DNA from: Sphingomonadaceae bacterium
Lineage (GTDB): Bacteria > Pseudomonadota > Alphaproteobacteria > Sphingomonadales > Sphingomonadaceae
Direction: 5' to 3'
DNA length: 62,618 nt
NCBI GenBank assembly: GCA_947473355.1
Contig: CANJCQ010000014.1
Coordinates: forward strand, 1-62,618
The number at the start of each line of letters is the position of its first letter. Position 1 is the stretch's first letter. Below the pieces are notes generated by a model. It had not been told where the DNA came from. It did not search any database and was given only the letters and a program-made list of their open reading frames with translations. The position numbers and the translations under genes were made by a program. Below are positions 26,823-37,655 of this stretch, one piece after another.

Positions 26823-29059
26823 TGTTTCATCAGCATGTGCCGCCAGCGCACATAGGGCAGGATCGAGGCGTGATCGTCAGTCCAAAGCCGCTCGGCCGGC
26901 GCGAGCAGTGGACGCCACTCAGCTTCGGGACGCGCCTTGGCGAGGGCATCGAGCTGAGCCTTGTCACGCGACAGGACGACCCAGGACGAGGGCGTCTGAT
27001 AGGCATGGTCCGGCGGGTTGTCATCGCGCACCGCAGCAGCAAGCCCGCGGCCTTTCGCAGCGGCCGCCAGCACCGGCTCAAGCTCGATGAAGCGGTTCGA
27101 GATGTGGATCAGCAAAAGTCCGCGTGGGGAAAGCGCCTTCAGATAGACCCCCATTGCCTCGTCGGTCAGCAGATGCAGCGGTATTGCATCGGACGAAAAG
27201 GCATCGACGGCCAGCACATCGAACGAGCCTGGCTCCGCTTTGGCCACTTCGATCCGCGCGTCGCCAATCACCACCTGCGCATCTGGCGCGCACTGCGAAA
27301 GATAGGTGAAAGTGCCATTGCGCGAGAAATGCAGCACCGCCGGATCGATCTCATAGAAGCGCCAGACTTCGCCCGCCCGATGATAGCAGGCCAGCGTTCC
27401 CGTGCCGAGACCGATCACGCCGATATGCGCGGCCTGGCCGAACAGCGGCTGGGCCTGGGTCAAGGCAATGCCGATGCCCGAATTGGGCCCGTAATAGGTC
27501 ATCAGTTCGCGCGAGCGGGCAGGATCAGTCGATTGCTGGCCGTGGAGAGTGGTACCATGGGTGAGCGTGCGCAGCTTGCCGTAGGGATTGGTGCGCACGG
27601 TATAGATGCCGAAATAGCTGCGCGTGCGCGCGCCTTCGAGCGATGTGGTGATAGTCGACACTCCGCCTTGGGCAAGCAACAGCATTGCCAGCACGCTAAC
27701 AAACATCCAGCGCCATGGCACCAGCAGCAGCCCGATCAGGTAAATTCCCGCAGCCAGCAGGAAGCGGGCCGCGCCGGGATTGTCATCCAGCACGGCATCG
27801 CGCAGATGCCATGCCAGAAATGCGGCACAGGCGAGCAGGACAACCGCTCCGATCCGCGCCATGCCCGGATCAAGCCCCGGAATCTTGCGCCAGTCGAACA
27901 AGGGCGTGAGCGGCATCAGCAGCGCGGCGGCGACGATCAGCAGCGGGTGCTCCCACACCCAATCGAACACCAGCGGCGCGATCAGCGCGGTGAACAAACC
28001 GCCCAGCGCCCCGCCGATCGACATCACCAGATAGAACAGGGTCAATTGCGAGGGCGCCGGGCGCAGATCATAGAACCGGGCATGCAGCGTGACGGCAATG
28101 ACGAACAGCAAGGCGACGCTGGCAAGCGCCTGCGACATGGTCCCCCCGCTGCCCGAGGCCATCGCCAGTCCGCCTGCCAGCAGCACCATCAGCGGCGCGA
28201 CTTTGGTGACCAGCGCCGAAGTCTGGCGGCGGTCGGCAAAGGCGACCGTGAAGCTCAGCAGATAGAGCCCGAGCGGGATTACCCAGAGCAGCGGCATGGC
28301 AAAGATGTCGGTGGTGAGGTGGGTGGTGGTCGACAGCATCAGCCCGGAAGGCACTGCCGACAGGGCCAGCCACATGGCAATCCGCTTTGCGCCGATCGGC
28401 TCGGCCCCAATCGGCGCATAGGGGGCCGGTGCAGCGCCGTCGTCGCCGACCGGTGCAGCGGCATTCCACCGCGCCCGCGCGGCAAGCACGATCAGGACAA
28501 TCAGCAGGCCATAGGCGATGCTCCACCCCAGGCTCTGGTAACGCAGCCGCAAGAGCGGCTCGGCCAGCAAGGGATAGGCGATCAGCCCGGCAAAGCTGCC
28601 GAAATTCGAGGCCGCATAGAGCGCCCAGGGTTCACCCGCGCCGTCATGCGCGGCAAACCAGCGCTGCATCAAGGGCGCCTGGGCGGAAACCAGCATGAAC
28701 ACCGGGCCGATAGTCATGCCCAGCAGCAACGGCACCCACAGCGCTTCCCAGCCCGGCGCGGGCGGCGGCAGATTAGCGAGTGTAATCGGCAGGGTCAGGC
28801 CCGCCAGCAGCAACAGGCCGATATGGATCGAGGCCTGCCGCCGCAGCGGCAATTTCGAGAGCCAGTGCGCATAGCCATAGCCCGCCAGCAGCAGGGCCTG
28901 ATAGACCAGCATGGCGCTGTTCCAGACATTGGGCGCCCCGCCCAGCCGGGGCAATGCCATGCGCGCGACCATCGGCTGGACCAGAAACAGCAGGAAACTG
29001 CCCGTGAGAATCGTCGCGACGAACAGCGTGCGGCGGACAGAAAGGTTCGTGTCAGTCAT
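26819..29059 (-). CDS. Polytopic membrane protein fused to a spermidine synthase-like domain
   Basis: A 746-residue protein. About residues 1-475 form many transmembrane helices in a transporter-like arrangement (RTLFVATILTGSFLLFLVQP at the start). The rest is a class I methyltransferase-like fold as in spermidine synthase: HIGVIGLGTGTLACY is the cofactor loop, then FYEIDPAVL and VLAVDAFSSDAIPLHLLT. Aminopropyl-transfer activity is doubtful because the polyamine-binding acidic residues are not evident. Start at 29059; the ORF overlaps the GNAT gene by eight bases and the carbonic-anhydrase-like gene by four. Confidence 0.9.
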   Translation of the reverse strand: MTDTNLSVRRTLFVATILTGSFLLFLVQPMVARMALPRLGGAPNVWNSAMLVYQALLLAGYGYAHWLSKLPLRRQASIHIGLLLLAGLTLPITLANLPPPAPGWEALWVPLLLGMTIGPVFMLVSAQAPLMQRWFAAHDGAGEPWALYAASNFGSFAGLIAYPLLAEPLLRLRYQSLGWSIAYGLLIVLIVLAARARWNAAAPVGDDGAAPAPYAPIGAEPIGAKRIAMWLALSAVPSGLMLSTTTHLTTDIFAMPLLWVIPLGLYLLSFTVAFADRRQTSALVTKVAPLMVLLAGGLAMASGSGGTMSQALASVALLFVIAVTLHARFYDLRPAPSQLTLFYLVMSIGGALGGLFTALIAPLVFDWVWEHPLLIVAAALLMPLTPLFDWRKIPGLDPGMARIGAVVLLACAAFLAWHLRDAVLDDNPGAARFLLAAGIYLIGLLLVPWRWMFVSVLAMLLLAQGGVSTITTSLEGARTRSYFGIYTVRTNPYGKLRTLTHGTTLHGQQSTDPARSRELMTYYGPNSGIGIALTQAQPLFGQAAHIGVIGLGTGTLACYHRAGEVWRFYEIDPAVLHFSRNGTFTYLSQCAPDAQVVIGDARIEVAKAEPGSFDVLAVDAFSSDAIPLHLLTDEAMGVYLKALSPRGLLLIHISNRFIELEPVLAAAAKGRGLAAAVRDDNPPDHAYQTPSSWVVLSRDKAQLDALAKARPEAEWRPLLAPAERLWTDDHASILPYVRWRHMLMKQ

Positions 29060-29575
29060 CCGGACGTTTAATGCGATAGAGCACAAGGCGGCGCAAGGGG
29101 TCGCCTGCGGCCACGTTGGGGTTGTCGAAATCCTCTGCGGCATCATGTGTCATTCCCAGGCGAAGCATCAGACCTCGACTGCGCTCGTTATCCGGAACGG
29201 TGACCGCGATTACCGAGTTAACACCAAGCTCCTGCCAAGCCCAGCTGAGGCAGGCCTGCGCCGCCTCTCTGGCATAGCCTTTGAACCATGCAGCGCGCTC
29301 AAGGCGCCAGCCGATTTCCACTTCTGCGAAGGGCTCATGCGGCGGCATCAGGCCGCAAAAGCCGATGAAGCGGCCCTCTGTCTTCAGTTCCATGGGCCAG
29401 AAGCAATAGCCATGTTCTGATTGCGTGACCGCCATGCGGTTTATGATGTCGTCGCTGTCCGCCCGGTCCATACTGGGCAGATAGCGCATCACTTCGGAGT
29501 CCTGCGCCATGGACCAGAAAGGATTGCGATCAGTCTCGCGCCATGGCCGCAGCAGCAGCCGTTCGGTTTCGATCA

Positions 29576-29576
<1 letters not shown>
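29052..29576 (-). CDS. GNAT family N-acetyltransferase (RimJ/RimL-like)
   Basis: A 174-residue acetyltransferase. It begins MIETERLLLRPWRETD, then IGWRLERAAWFKGYAREAAQACLSWAW, the acetyl-CoA binding region with altered Q/RxxGxG, and VTVPDNERSRGLMLRLGM near the end. Similar proteins acetylate ribosomal proteins or small amines. The ATG at 29576 shares one base with the hemB stop (TGATG). Substrate unknown. Confidence 0.9.
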
Positions 29577-32184
<2,608 letters not shown>

Positions 32185-32253
32185 CTATGCACACCTTTCG
32201 CGCCGGAGCCCCACTGCGCCGGAACTGCGTCAGGCCCTTCTGACCGTTCACGG

Positions 32254-32268
32254 TTAATTTTCATCTAA
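32254..32268. promoter_or_regulatory. CtrA-like box TTAA-N7-CTAA
   Basis: The sequence TTAATTTTCATCTAA matches seven of eight defined bases of the CtrA consensus TTAA-N7-TTAA. It lies 70 bp upstream of the M23 peptidase start and 77 bp upstream of the helicase start, in the 160-bp divergent intergenic region. Confidence 0.4.
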
Positions 32269-32344
32269 TTGCCGGGCACAACGGGATGAGTGCATCGCCA
32301 GAACCTTGCGGGCGGCTCTGGCCGATGCCACATTGCTTTTCGCA

Positions 32345-34903
32345 ATGGCCAACCGCACGCCTGCCAGTTCCCGTGCCCCGACCGATTCGCGCATCAGGTC
32401 AGATTCGCGGGTCAAGGCAGTGCTTGGTCCAACCAACACCGGCAAGACTCACCTCGCCATCGAGCGGCTCTGTGCCCATTCGAGTGGCGCGATCGGCTTT
32501 CCGTTGCGGCTGCTGGCGCGCGAAGTCTATGACCGGGTCTGCAAGATCAAGGGCGAGAACCGCGTCGCGCTGATCACCGGCGAGGAGCGAATCGAGCCAA
32601 AGGATGCGCGCTGGCTGCTGTGCACCGCGGAAGCCATGCCGGTGAAAGCCGACCTCGCTTTCGTGGCGCTCGACGAGGCGCAGCTTTCCTCCGACCGCGA
32701 GCGCGGGCACATTTTCACCGACCGCCTGCTCAATGCGCGCGGCCGCGAGGAAACCATGATCCTGGGTTCGGCGACGCTGGAGCCGATGGTCAAGGCGCTG
32801 GTGCCCGAGGCCGAAGTGGTCAGCCGCCCGCGCTTTTCGACGCTGCGCCATGCCGGAGCGCAAAAGCTCTCACGCATTCCGCCGCGCAGCGCGATTGTCG
32901 CTTTTTCGGCCGAGCAGGTCTATGCAATTGCCGAGATGCTGCGACGTTTCCGGGGCGGCGCGGCAGTGGTGATGGGCGCGCTTTCGCCTCAGACCCGCAA
33001 CGCACAGGTAGCATTATACCAGTCAGGCGAAGTCGATTATATCGTCGCCACTGACGCCATCGGCATGGGGCTGAACCTCGATATCGGCCATGTCGCTTTC
33101 GCTGGCCTCTCGAAATTCGACGGGGTGCGCCAGCGGCGGCTGACTACAGCGGAAATGGCGCAGATCGCCGGGCGCGCCGGGCGGCACCAGCGGGACGGCA
33201 CTTTCGGCACGCTGGCTGGAACCGGCGGCCATGACGCGATGTTTGCCGACGAAGAAGTCTACGCCATCGAGGAGCATCGTTTCCCGCCGATCACCCGGCT
33301 TTATTGGCGCGAGGCCGAGCCGCGCTGCCAGAGGCTGGACGAGCTGATTGCCGACCTTGAAACCCCGCCCAGCCTGCAGCAACTGGTCTCCGCGCCAGAG
33401 GCCATCGACCTTGCCGTGCTCAAGCGGCTGGCTGAGGATCCCGATATTGCAGCTACCGTCCGCTCGCCCGCGTCAGTCGCCCGGTTCTGGCAGGTCTGCT
33501 CGCTGCCCGATTTCCGCCAGCAGGGGGTGGAGACCCATTCACGTTTCGTCGCCCGGCTGTGGCAGGATCTGAAGAGCGGCCATCTGGGCGCCGACTATGT
33601 TGCTCAGGCAATTTCCGCGTTGGACAATCCGGCGGGCGAAATCGACACGCTGCAGGCGCGCATCGCCTCAGTCCGCAGCTGGTCCTATATTGCCCAGCGG
33701 CCCGACTGGGTCCTGGCGCGCGACGAAATGGCAGCGCGGGCGCGGGCGGTCGAGGCGCGCCTGTCCGATGCCTTGCATGGCCGCCTGACAGAGCGCTTCA
33801 TCAACCGCCGCACCGCCGTGCTGATGAAAAAGCTGGGGCCAGACGCCGCGCTGCTGCCGGTGCGGCTTGAGGATGAGACTGTGCTGGTCGATGGCGAAGC
33901 AATCGGTGCGCTCAGCGGGTTCCGCTTCGTCGTCGACCCCACGGCGCGGCATGGCGACCGCAAATTGCTGCTCGCCGCTGCCGAACGCCATGTCCCCGCG
34001 CTGGTTGCCGCGCGGGCCGATGCGCTGGTCGCGGCGATCCGCGCGGGCACGGCGGACCTGCAGCTGGAACATGGCTCGCTGGTGTGGGAAGGCGAGAAGC
34101 TGTCGGAGCTCAAGCGCGGGCGCGGCCCGTTGACGCCAAGGCTGGTTGCCGACCCAGCGGTTGAGACCTTGCCGCCACTGGCCCGAAGCGCGCTGATGGC
34201 GGCGCTGACGGACCGGCTGGACACAGCATTGTCGCCGCTGGCACCGCTGCGCAAGCTCGATGCGGCCAGCCTGTCGGGCGAAGCAGGTCCCGAATTGCGC
34301 GCGCTGCTGATCACCCTGGTCGAAGCCGGCGGCATGCTGGAACGGCGGAGTTCAGGGATTGACCGGCTTGCCCCGGCGCAGCGCTCGATGCTGGCAAGGC
34401 TTGGCGTCAGGGTCGGGGCGCTCGATCTGTTTGTCCCGGCCATGCTGCGGCCTACCGCGCTTGGCCTTTGGCGCGAGCTGGCGGCTCTGCTGGGGAAAAA
34501 GCTTCCGCCGCCCGCCCCGGCCATGCCGCCGGTGCTGCCTGCGACCAACCACCCTGCCCCACCGGGCTATCGACCGCTTGGCAAGCAGTTGCTGCGGCTC
34601 GACATAGCGGAAAAGCTGCTGCGCGAGGCGCATGCCGCCCGTGTTGGTGCCGGTCGCCGTTCGTTTGCGCTCGATCCGGCCCGCGCTGTTTCCAGCGGCC
34701 TGACCACCGCGAGCTATGCCCGGCTGCTGCGGAGCGCCGGTTTTCATGCGCTTGTGCCGCGCCAGCTGGCCGAAGGCGAAGCCGGGCCGCCCGCGCAACT
34801 GCTGTGGCACTGGCGTCCGGTGCGCGTAGCTGCCGAATCGGCCGCGCCGCCGCCCTATCGGCCTGACGGCGCCTTCGCTGCGCTCGCCGATCTGGTGCAG
34901 TGA
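32345..34903 (+). CDS. SUV3-like superfamily 2 RNA helicase
   Basis: An 852-residue protein akin to the mitochondrial SUV3 helicase found in alphaproteobacteria. Helicase motifs: I in VLGPTNTGKTHLA, II as DEAQ (FVALDEAQLS), III as ILGSATLE, and the VI region QIAGRAGRHQRDGTFGT. The C-terminal half (about 370-852) is a long alphaproteobacterial extension with SUV3-like parts and a Pro-rich linker. It would unwind RNA in turnover. ATG at 32345 is assumed; a TTG at 32306 is possible and neither has a clear ribosome site. It is followed by an S4 protein. Confidence 0.9.
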   Translation: MANRTPASSRAPTDSRIRSDSRVKAVLGPTNTGKTHLAIERLCAHSSGAIGFPLRLLAREVYDRVCKIKGENRVALITGEERIEPKDARWLLCTAEAMPVKADLAFVALDEAQLSSDRERGHIFTDRLLNARGREETMILGSATLEPMVKALVPEAEVVSRPRFSTLRHAGAQKLSRIPPRSAIVAFSAEQVYAIAEMLRRFRGGAAVVMGALSPQTRNAQVALYQSGEVDYIVATDAIGMGLNLDIGHVAFAGLSKFDGVRQRRLTTAEMAQIAGRAGRHQRDGTFGTLAGTGGHDAMFADEEVYAIEEHRFPPITRLYWREAEPRCQRLDELIADLETPPSLQQLVSAPEAIDLAVLKRLAEDPDIAATVRSPASVARFWQVCSLPDFRQQGVETHSRFVARLWQDLKSGHLGADYVAQAISALDNPAGEIDTLQARIASVRSWSYIAQRPDWVLARDEMAARARAVEARLSDALHGRLTERFINRRTAVLMKKLGPDAALLPVRLEDETVLVDGEAIGALSGFRFVVDPTARHGDRKLLLAAAERHVPALVAARADALVAAIRAGTADLQLEHGSLVWEGEKLSELKRGRGPLTPRLVADPAVETLPPLARSALMAALTDRLDTALSPLAPLRKLDAASLSGEAGPELRALLITLVEAGGMLERRSSGIDRLAPAQRSMLARLGVRVGALDLFVPAMLRPTALGLWRELAALLGKKLPPPAPAMPPVLPATNHPAPPGYRPLGKQLLRLDIAEKLLREAHAARVGAGRRSFALDPARAVSSGLTTASYARLLRSAGFHALVPRQLAEGEAGPPAQLLWHWRPVRVAAESAAPPPYRPDGAFAALADLVQ

Positions 34904-34922
34904 TTCGGCAAACGGAGGCTCG

Positions 34923-35237
34923 ATGCGTGTAGACAAGCTGCTGTGGTATCTGCGCATCGCCAAGACGCGGGGGCTGGCGCAGGATATGGCCGAGGCCGGC
35001 CACATGCGCATCAACGGTCGCCGAATCGACCGCGCGCATCAGAAGGTGGCGCCAGAGGATGTTCTGACCATTCCGGCAGGCCAGGGCATTCGCGTCATCT
35101 CCGTGCTCACCCTGCCGACGGGGCGCGGCCCGGCTGCGGAAGCACAAAGCTGTTATCGGGACCTTGACGCGGCCAACGCTTTCCCTCTAGCAGCAGGACA
35201 TAACAACTCTGCTGCCGAAGGGGATTTGCAGCCATGA
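34923..35237 (+). CDS. S4-domain RNA-binding protein (Hsp15-like)
   Basis: A 104-residue protein. The S4 fold is clear: [35 protein letters not shown] and [13 protein letters not shown]. Hsp15 relatives bind stalled 50S subunits carrying nascent peptidyl-tRNA; the role here is inferred. The last codons overlap the fdxA start (ATGA) and it follows the helicase by 20 bases, with GGAGG before the ATG, so all three are likely one transcript. Confidence 0.93.
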   Translation: MRVDKLLWYLRIAKTRGLAQDMAEAGHMRINGRRIDRAHQKVAPEDVLTIPAGQGIRVISVLTLPTGRGPAAEAQSCYRDLDAANAFPLAAGHNNSAAEGDLQP

Positions 35238-35572
35238 CCTATGTCGTCACCGACGCCTGTATCCGCTGCAAGTATATGGATTGCGTGGAAGTCTGCCCGG
35301 TGGACTGCTTCTACGAAGGCGAGAACATGCTGGTGATCAACCCCAGCGAATGCATCGATTGCGGCGTTTGCGAACCCGAATGCCCAGCCGAAGCGATCCT
35401 GCCCGACACCGAAAGCGGTCTTGAACAGTGGCTTGAGCTGAATACCAAATATTCGGCCGAGTGGCCCAATATCACCACCAAGAAGGACAGCCCGGACGAC
35501 GCTGACGAGTTCAAGGGCGTCGAAGGCAAGTTTGAGACTCACTTCTCTGCGGAGCCCGGCGAGGGCGACTGA
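35234..35572 (+). CDS. fdxA: Ferredoxin FdxA (7Fe-8S type)
   Basis: A 112-residue electron carrier. The first cluster region reads [18 protein letters not shown] and the second [15 protein letters not shown], holding one 3Fe-4S and one 4Fe-4S cluster as in FdxA of Azotobacter and other proteobacteria. The C-terminal part is acidic. Coupled to the S4-domain gene and 272 bp before carD. Confidence 0.95.
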   Translation: MTYVVTDACIRCKYMDCVEVCPVDCFYEGENMLVINPSECIDCGVCEPECPAEAILPDTESGLEQWLELNTKYSAEWPNITTKKDSPDDADEFKGVEGKFETHFSAEPGEGD

Positions 35573-35634
35573 CCTTAGGCTTTGATTGGCAGTTGCAACG
35601 CGGAAATCTGCGGGTTTCCGAGCGTGGAATCGTG

Positions 35635-35712
35635 CCTCTGGTCAAATTGTCACCGACGTGTTATATAATTACCCGACTGCGGTGCGTATTCAGCGTGACC
35701 GGGTAATAAGCA
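35635..35712 (+). promoter_or_regulatory. Putative carD promoter with overlapping inverted repeat
   Basis: The 272-bp gap before carD has TATAAT at 35664-35669, with a weak upstream -35 (GTCAAA at 35641, 17 bp spacing). An inverted repeat ATTACCCG (35668-35675) and CGGGTAAT (35700-35707) begins in the last bases of the -10 and could be an operator or a leader hairpin. The rest of the gap up to 35844 shows a leader of about 130 bases and no ORF. Confidence 0.35.
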
Positions 35713-35844
35713 TGTTGCAGGGCAAGGTCGCTAAGCGCGGTTAATGCTGCCAACAAATCGGTTTGCCGGCTGCGCTTCAGTCGCTGGCAGGCCGGGTGGC
35801 ATCATCTTCGTCGAGATCCTCCCAAACAGATGAAGGGACGATAC

Positions 35845-36426
35845 ATGACGCCAAAGGCAAACGCCTTCGATGTCGGTGACTACGTCGTATATCCAAAGCA
35901 CGGAGTTGGCCGGGTGATCGAACTGCAGGAGCAGGAGATCGCCGGTATGCAGCTTGAGCTCTATGTGTTGCGCTTTGAAAAAGAACGCATGACGCTGCGG
36001 GTCCCCGTAGGCAAAGTCGAAGCCATTGGCATGCGCAAGCTGTCTTCGGACAAGACCCTGCGCGAAGCTCTGACTACGCTTGAGGGCAAACCGAAGGTCA
36101 AGCGCACCATGTGGTCGCGCCGGGCCCAGGAATATGAAGCCAAGATCAATTCGGGCGATCTCGTATCGATTGCCGAAGTGACCCGCGACCTGTTCCGCGC
36201 CGACGACCAGCCCGAACAGAGCTATTCCGAACGGCAGATCTTCGAAGCCGCCTCTTCACGCCTCGCGCGTGAGCTGGCTGCGATGGAAAAGACCGACGAG
36301 CCGGCGGCGCTCAAGAAAATCCTCGCGATCCTCAACGAGCATGCGCCGAAGTATTACGAATCGACGATTGCAGCTGCTGCCGCCGAGGCAGCGGAAGCAG
36401 CTGAAGCGAGCGACGCTGTCGCCTGA
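35845..36426 (+). CDS. CarD family transcriptional regulator
   Basis: A 193-residue protein with the CarD/TRCF RNA-polymerase interaction domain: FDVGDYVVYPKHGVGRVIEL, then YVLRFEKERMTLRVPVGK, and a helical DNA-contacting part (RAQEYEAKINSGDLVSIAEVTRDL). CarD proteins stabilise open complexes at rRNA and other promoters. The C-terminal tail is Ala/Glu-rich. ATG at 35845 follows AAGGGA; the ATG at 35830 is less likely. Terminated by a hairpin 40 bp downstream. Confidence 0.95.
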   Translation: MTPKANAFDVGDYVVYPKHGVGRVIELQEQEIAGMQLELYVLRFEKERMTLRVPVGKVEAIGMRKLSSDKTLREALTTLEGKPKVKRTMWSRRAQEYEAKINSGDLVSIAEVTRDLFRADDQPEQSYSERQIFEAASSRLARELAAMEKTDEPAALKKILAILNEHAPKYYESTIAAAAAEAAEAAEASDAVA

Positions 36427-36436
36427 CCATGCGCGA

Positions 36437-36460
36437 CCATCCTGAGCTTGTCGAAGGACA
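36437..36460. repeat. Short dispersed-type repeat (CTTCGACAAGCTCAGG motif)
   Basis: The segment CCTGAGCTTGTCGAAGGACA just after carD matches a motif often seen in intergenic DNA of sphingomonads and other GC-rich proteobacteria. Only one copy was seen here, so the call rests on recollection of the motif. Confidence 0.35.
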
Positions 36461-36464
36461 GAGA

Positions 36465-36498
36465 GGCCGCTCCGAAAGGGGCGGCCTTTTTGTTGTTG
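36465..36498 (+). terminator. Rho-independent terminator after carD
   Basis: A 9-bp stem GGCCGCTCC / GGGGCGGCC (one G-U pair) with a GAAA tetraloop, followed by TTTTTGTTGTT on the plus strand. It ends the carD transcript. Confidence 0.85.
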
Positions 36499-36530
36499 GG
36501 TATCCAAACCAATCTTCCAAACTCTGATCT

Positions 36531-36626
36531 CGTTATCCCCGCGAAAGCGGGGACCCATCTCCCCAGCTTGAACCTTGCTCAGATCGAAAGGGCGGAAGAT
36601 GGGTTCCCGCTTTCGCGGGAATGACG
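36531..36626. repeat. Pair of inverted GC-rich repeats
   Basis: Two arms of about 30 bp (36531-36560 and 36597-36626) are inverted copies differing at roughly three positions. Each arm carries its own small palindrome CCCGCGAAAGCGGG-like. Such units are widespread intergenic repeats in proteobacteria. They lie between the convergent carD and tsaC genes. Confidence 0.7.
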
Positions 36627-36656
36627 AAAAGGGGTGAAGGCCAGTAACGGTTGGAA

Positions 36657-37607
36657 TCAGGCGGCGGCGCGGCGCAGCCGGTCATTGATGGCGGCGCCGA
36701 TATGCTCGTCCGGAATCGGCGCGACCGCGACGCGCGGTTGCGGCGATAGGGCCGCCTCATGCAGCCCCGCATAGAGCCGCGCAGCCGCCTCCGCGAGATC
36801 GCCTGTGGGTGACAGATTGAAGTGCCCGGTAACCGCGCCGAAGCCGAGGTGAAATTCGCCCTCCTCCGCCAGGCGGGCTTCGAGCCGGACTGGCTTTCCC
36901 GGCGCATAGTGGCTCGCCAGCTGGCCGGGGGCTTCGATGCCACTGTCTGGCGCGATGGCGTCAGGCTCCGTACCCAGAATTGCGGAAAGCTGCGCCTGCG
37001 TGATCGGGCCCGGGCGCAGAACCTGCCAACCACCATTTTCGCGCAAGGCGATAATGGTCGATTCGATACCCTGTGCGCAGGTTCCGCCATCGAGAATCAA
37101 CCCGGCCTTGCCCCCCAGCGATGCCGCCACATGCGCAGCCGAAGTCGGGCTGACGCCGCCACTGCGATTGGCCGAGGGCGCCGCCAGAGGCAGGCCGCTT
37201 GTCTCCAGCACTGCGCGCATCACCGGATGCGCCGGACAGCGCAGCGCGATTGTGGGCAATCCGGCGGTAACCGCGGCGGCAAGCGGCGCATTTTCAAGCT
37301 TGGGCAAAACCATGGTCAGCGCGCCCGGCCAGAAAGCATCGGCAAGCTTGTGCGCCCGGTCATCCAGCAAGGCCAGCGTGCTTGCCTGCGCCAGATCCAG
37401 TACATGCACGATCAGCGGATTGAAATCGGGCCGCCCCTTGGCGCGGTAGATCGCCGCAACGGCTTCTTCGCTGTCGGCCCGCGCGGCAAGGCCATAGACC
37501 GTCTCGGTCGGCACCGCGACCAGGGCGCCCGCCGCCACACGCAGCGCCGCCTCGACAATCGCTGCGGCATCTGCACTCACTATTCCGGCTGGGGTGTTAT
37601 CGGCCAT
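36657..37607 (-). CDS. tsaC: L-threonylcarbamoyladenylate synthase (Sua5/TsaC type)
   Basis: Makes threonylcarbamoyl-AMP for the t6A modification of ANN-decoding tRNAs. The 316-residue protein has the YrdC domain (about residues 15-205): VAVPTETVYGLAARAD, IYRAKGRPDFNPLIVHV, and LPLAAPSANRSGGVSPTS, then the Sua5-specific C-terminal domain (SHYAPGKPVRL onward). This longer form is Sua5 rather than the short TsaC. Convergent with carD. Confidence 0.95.
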   Translation of the reverse strand: MADNTPAGIVSADAAAIVEAALRVAAGALVAVPTETVYGLAARADSEEAVAAIYRAKGRPDFNPLIVHVLDLAQASTLALLDDRAHKLADAFWPGALTMVLPKLENAPLAAAVTAGLPTIALRCPAHPVMRAVLETSGLPLAAPSANRSGGVSPTSAAHVAASLGGKAGLILDGGTCAQGIESTIIALRENGGWQVLRPGPITQAQLSAILGTEPDAIAPDSGIEAPGQLASHYAPGKPVRLEARLAEEGEFHLGFGAVTGHFNLSPTGDLAEAAARLYAGLHEAALSPQPRVAVAPIPDEHIGAAINDRLRRAAA

Positions 37608-37655
37608 GGCCTGTCGCTATAGGCGGCATGACACAAAGCCAAGGGAAAGCACGCA

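Noticed and set aside
26822..29071. 749-codon plus-strand open frame
   Set aside because: It lies fully antisense to the spermidine-synthase-like gene; its product is a Gln/Arg/His-rich low-complexity sequence typical of antisense frames in GC-rich DNA.
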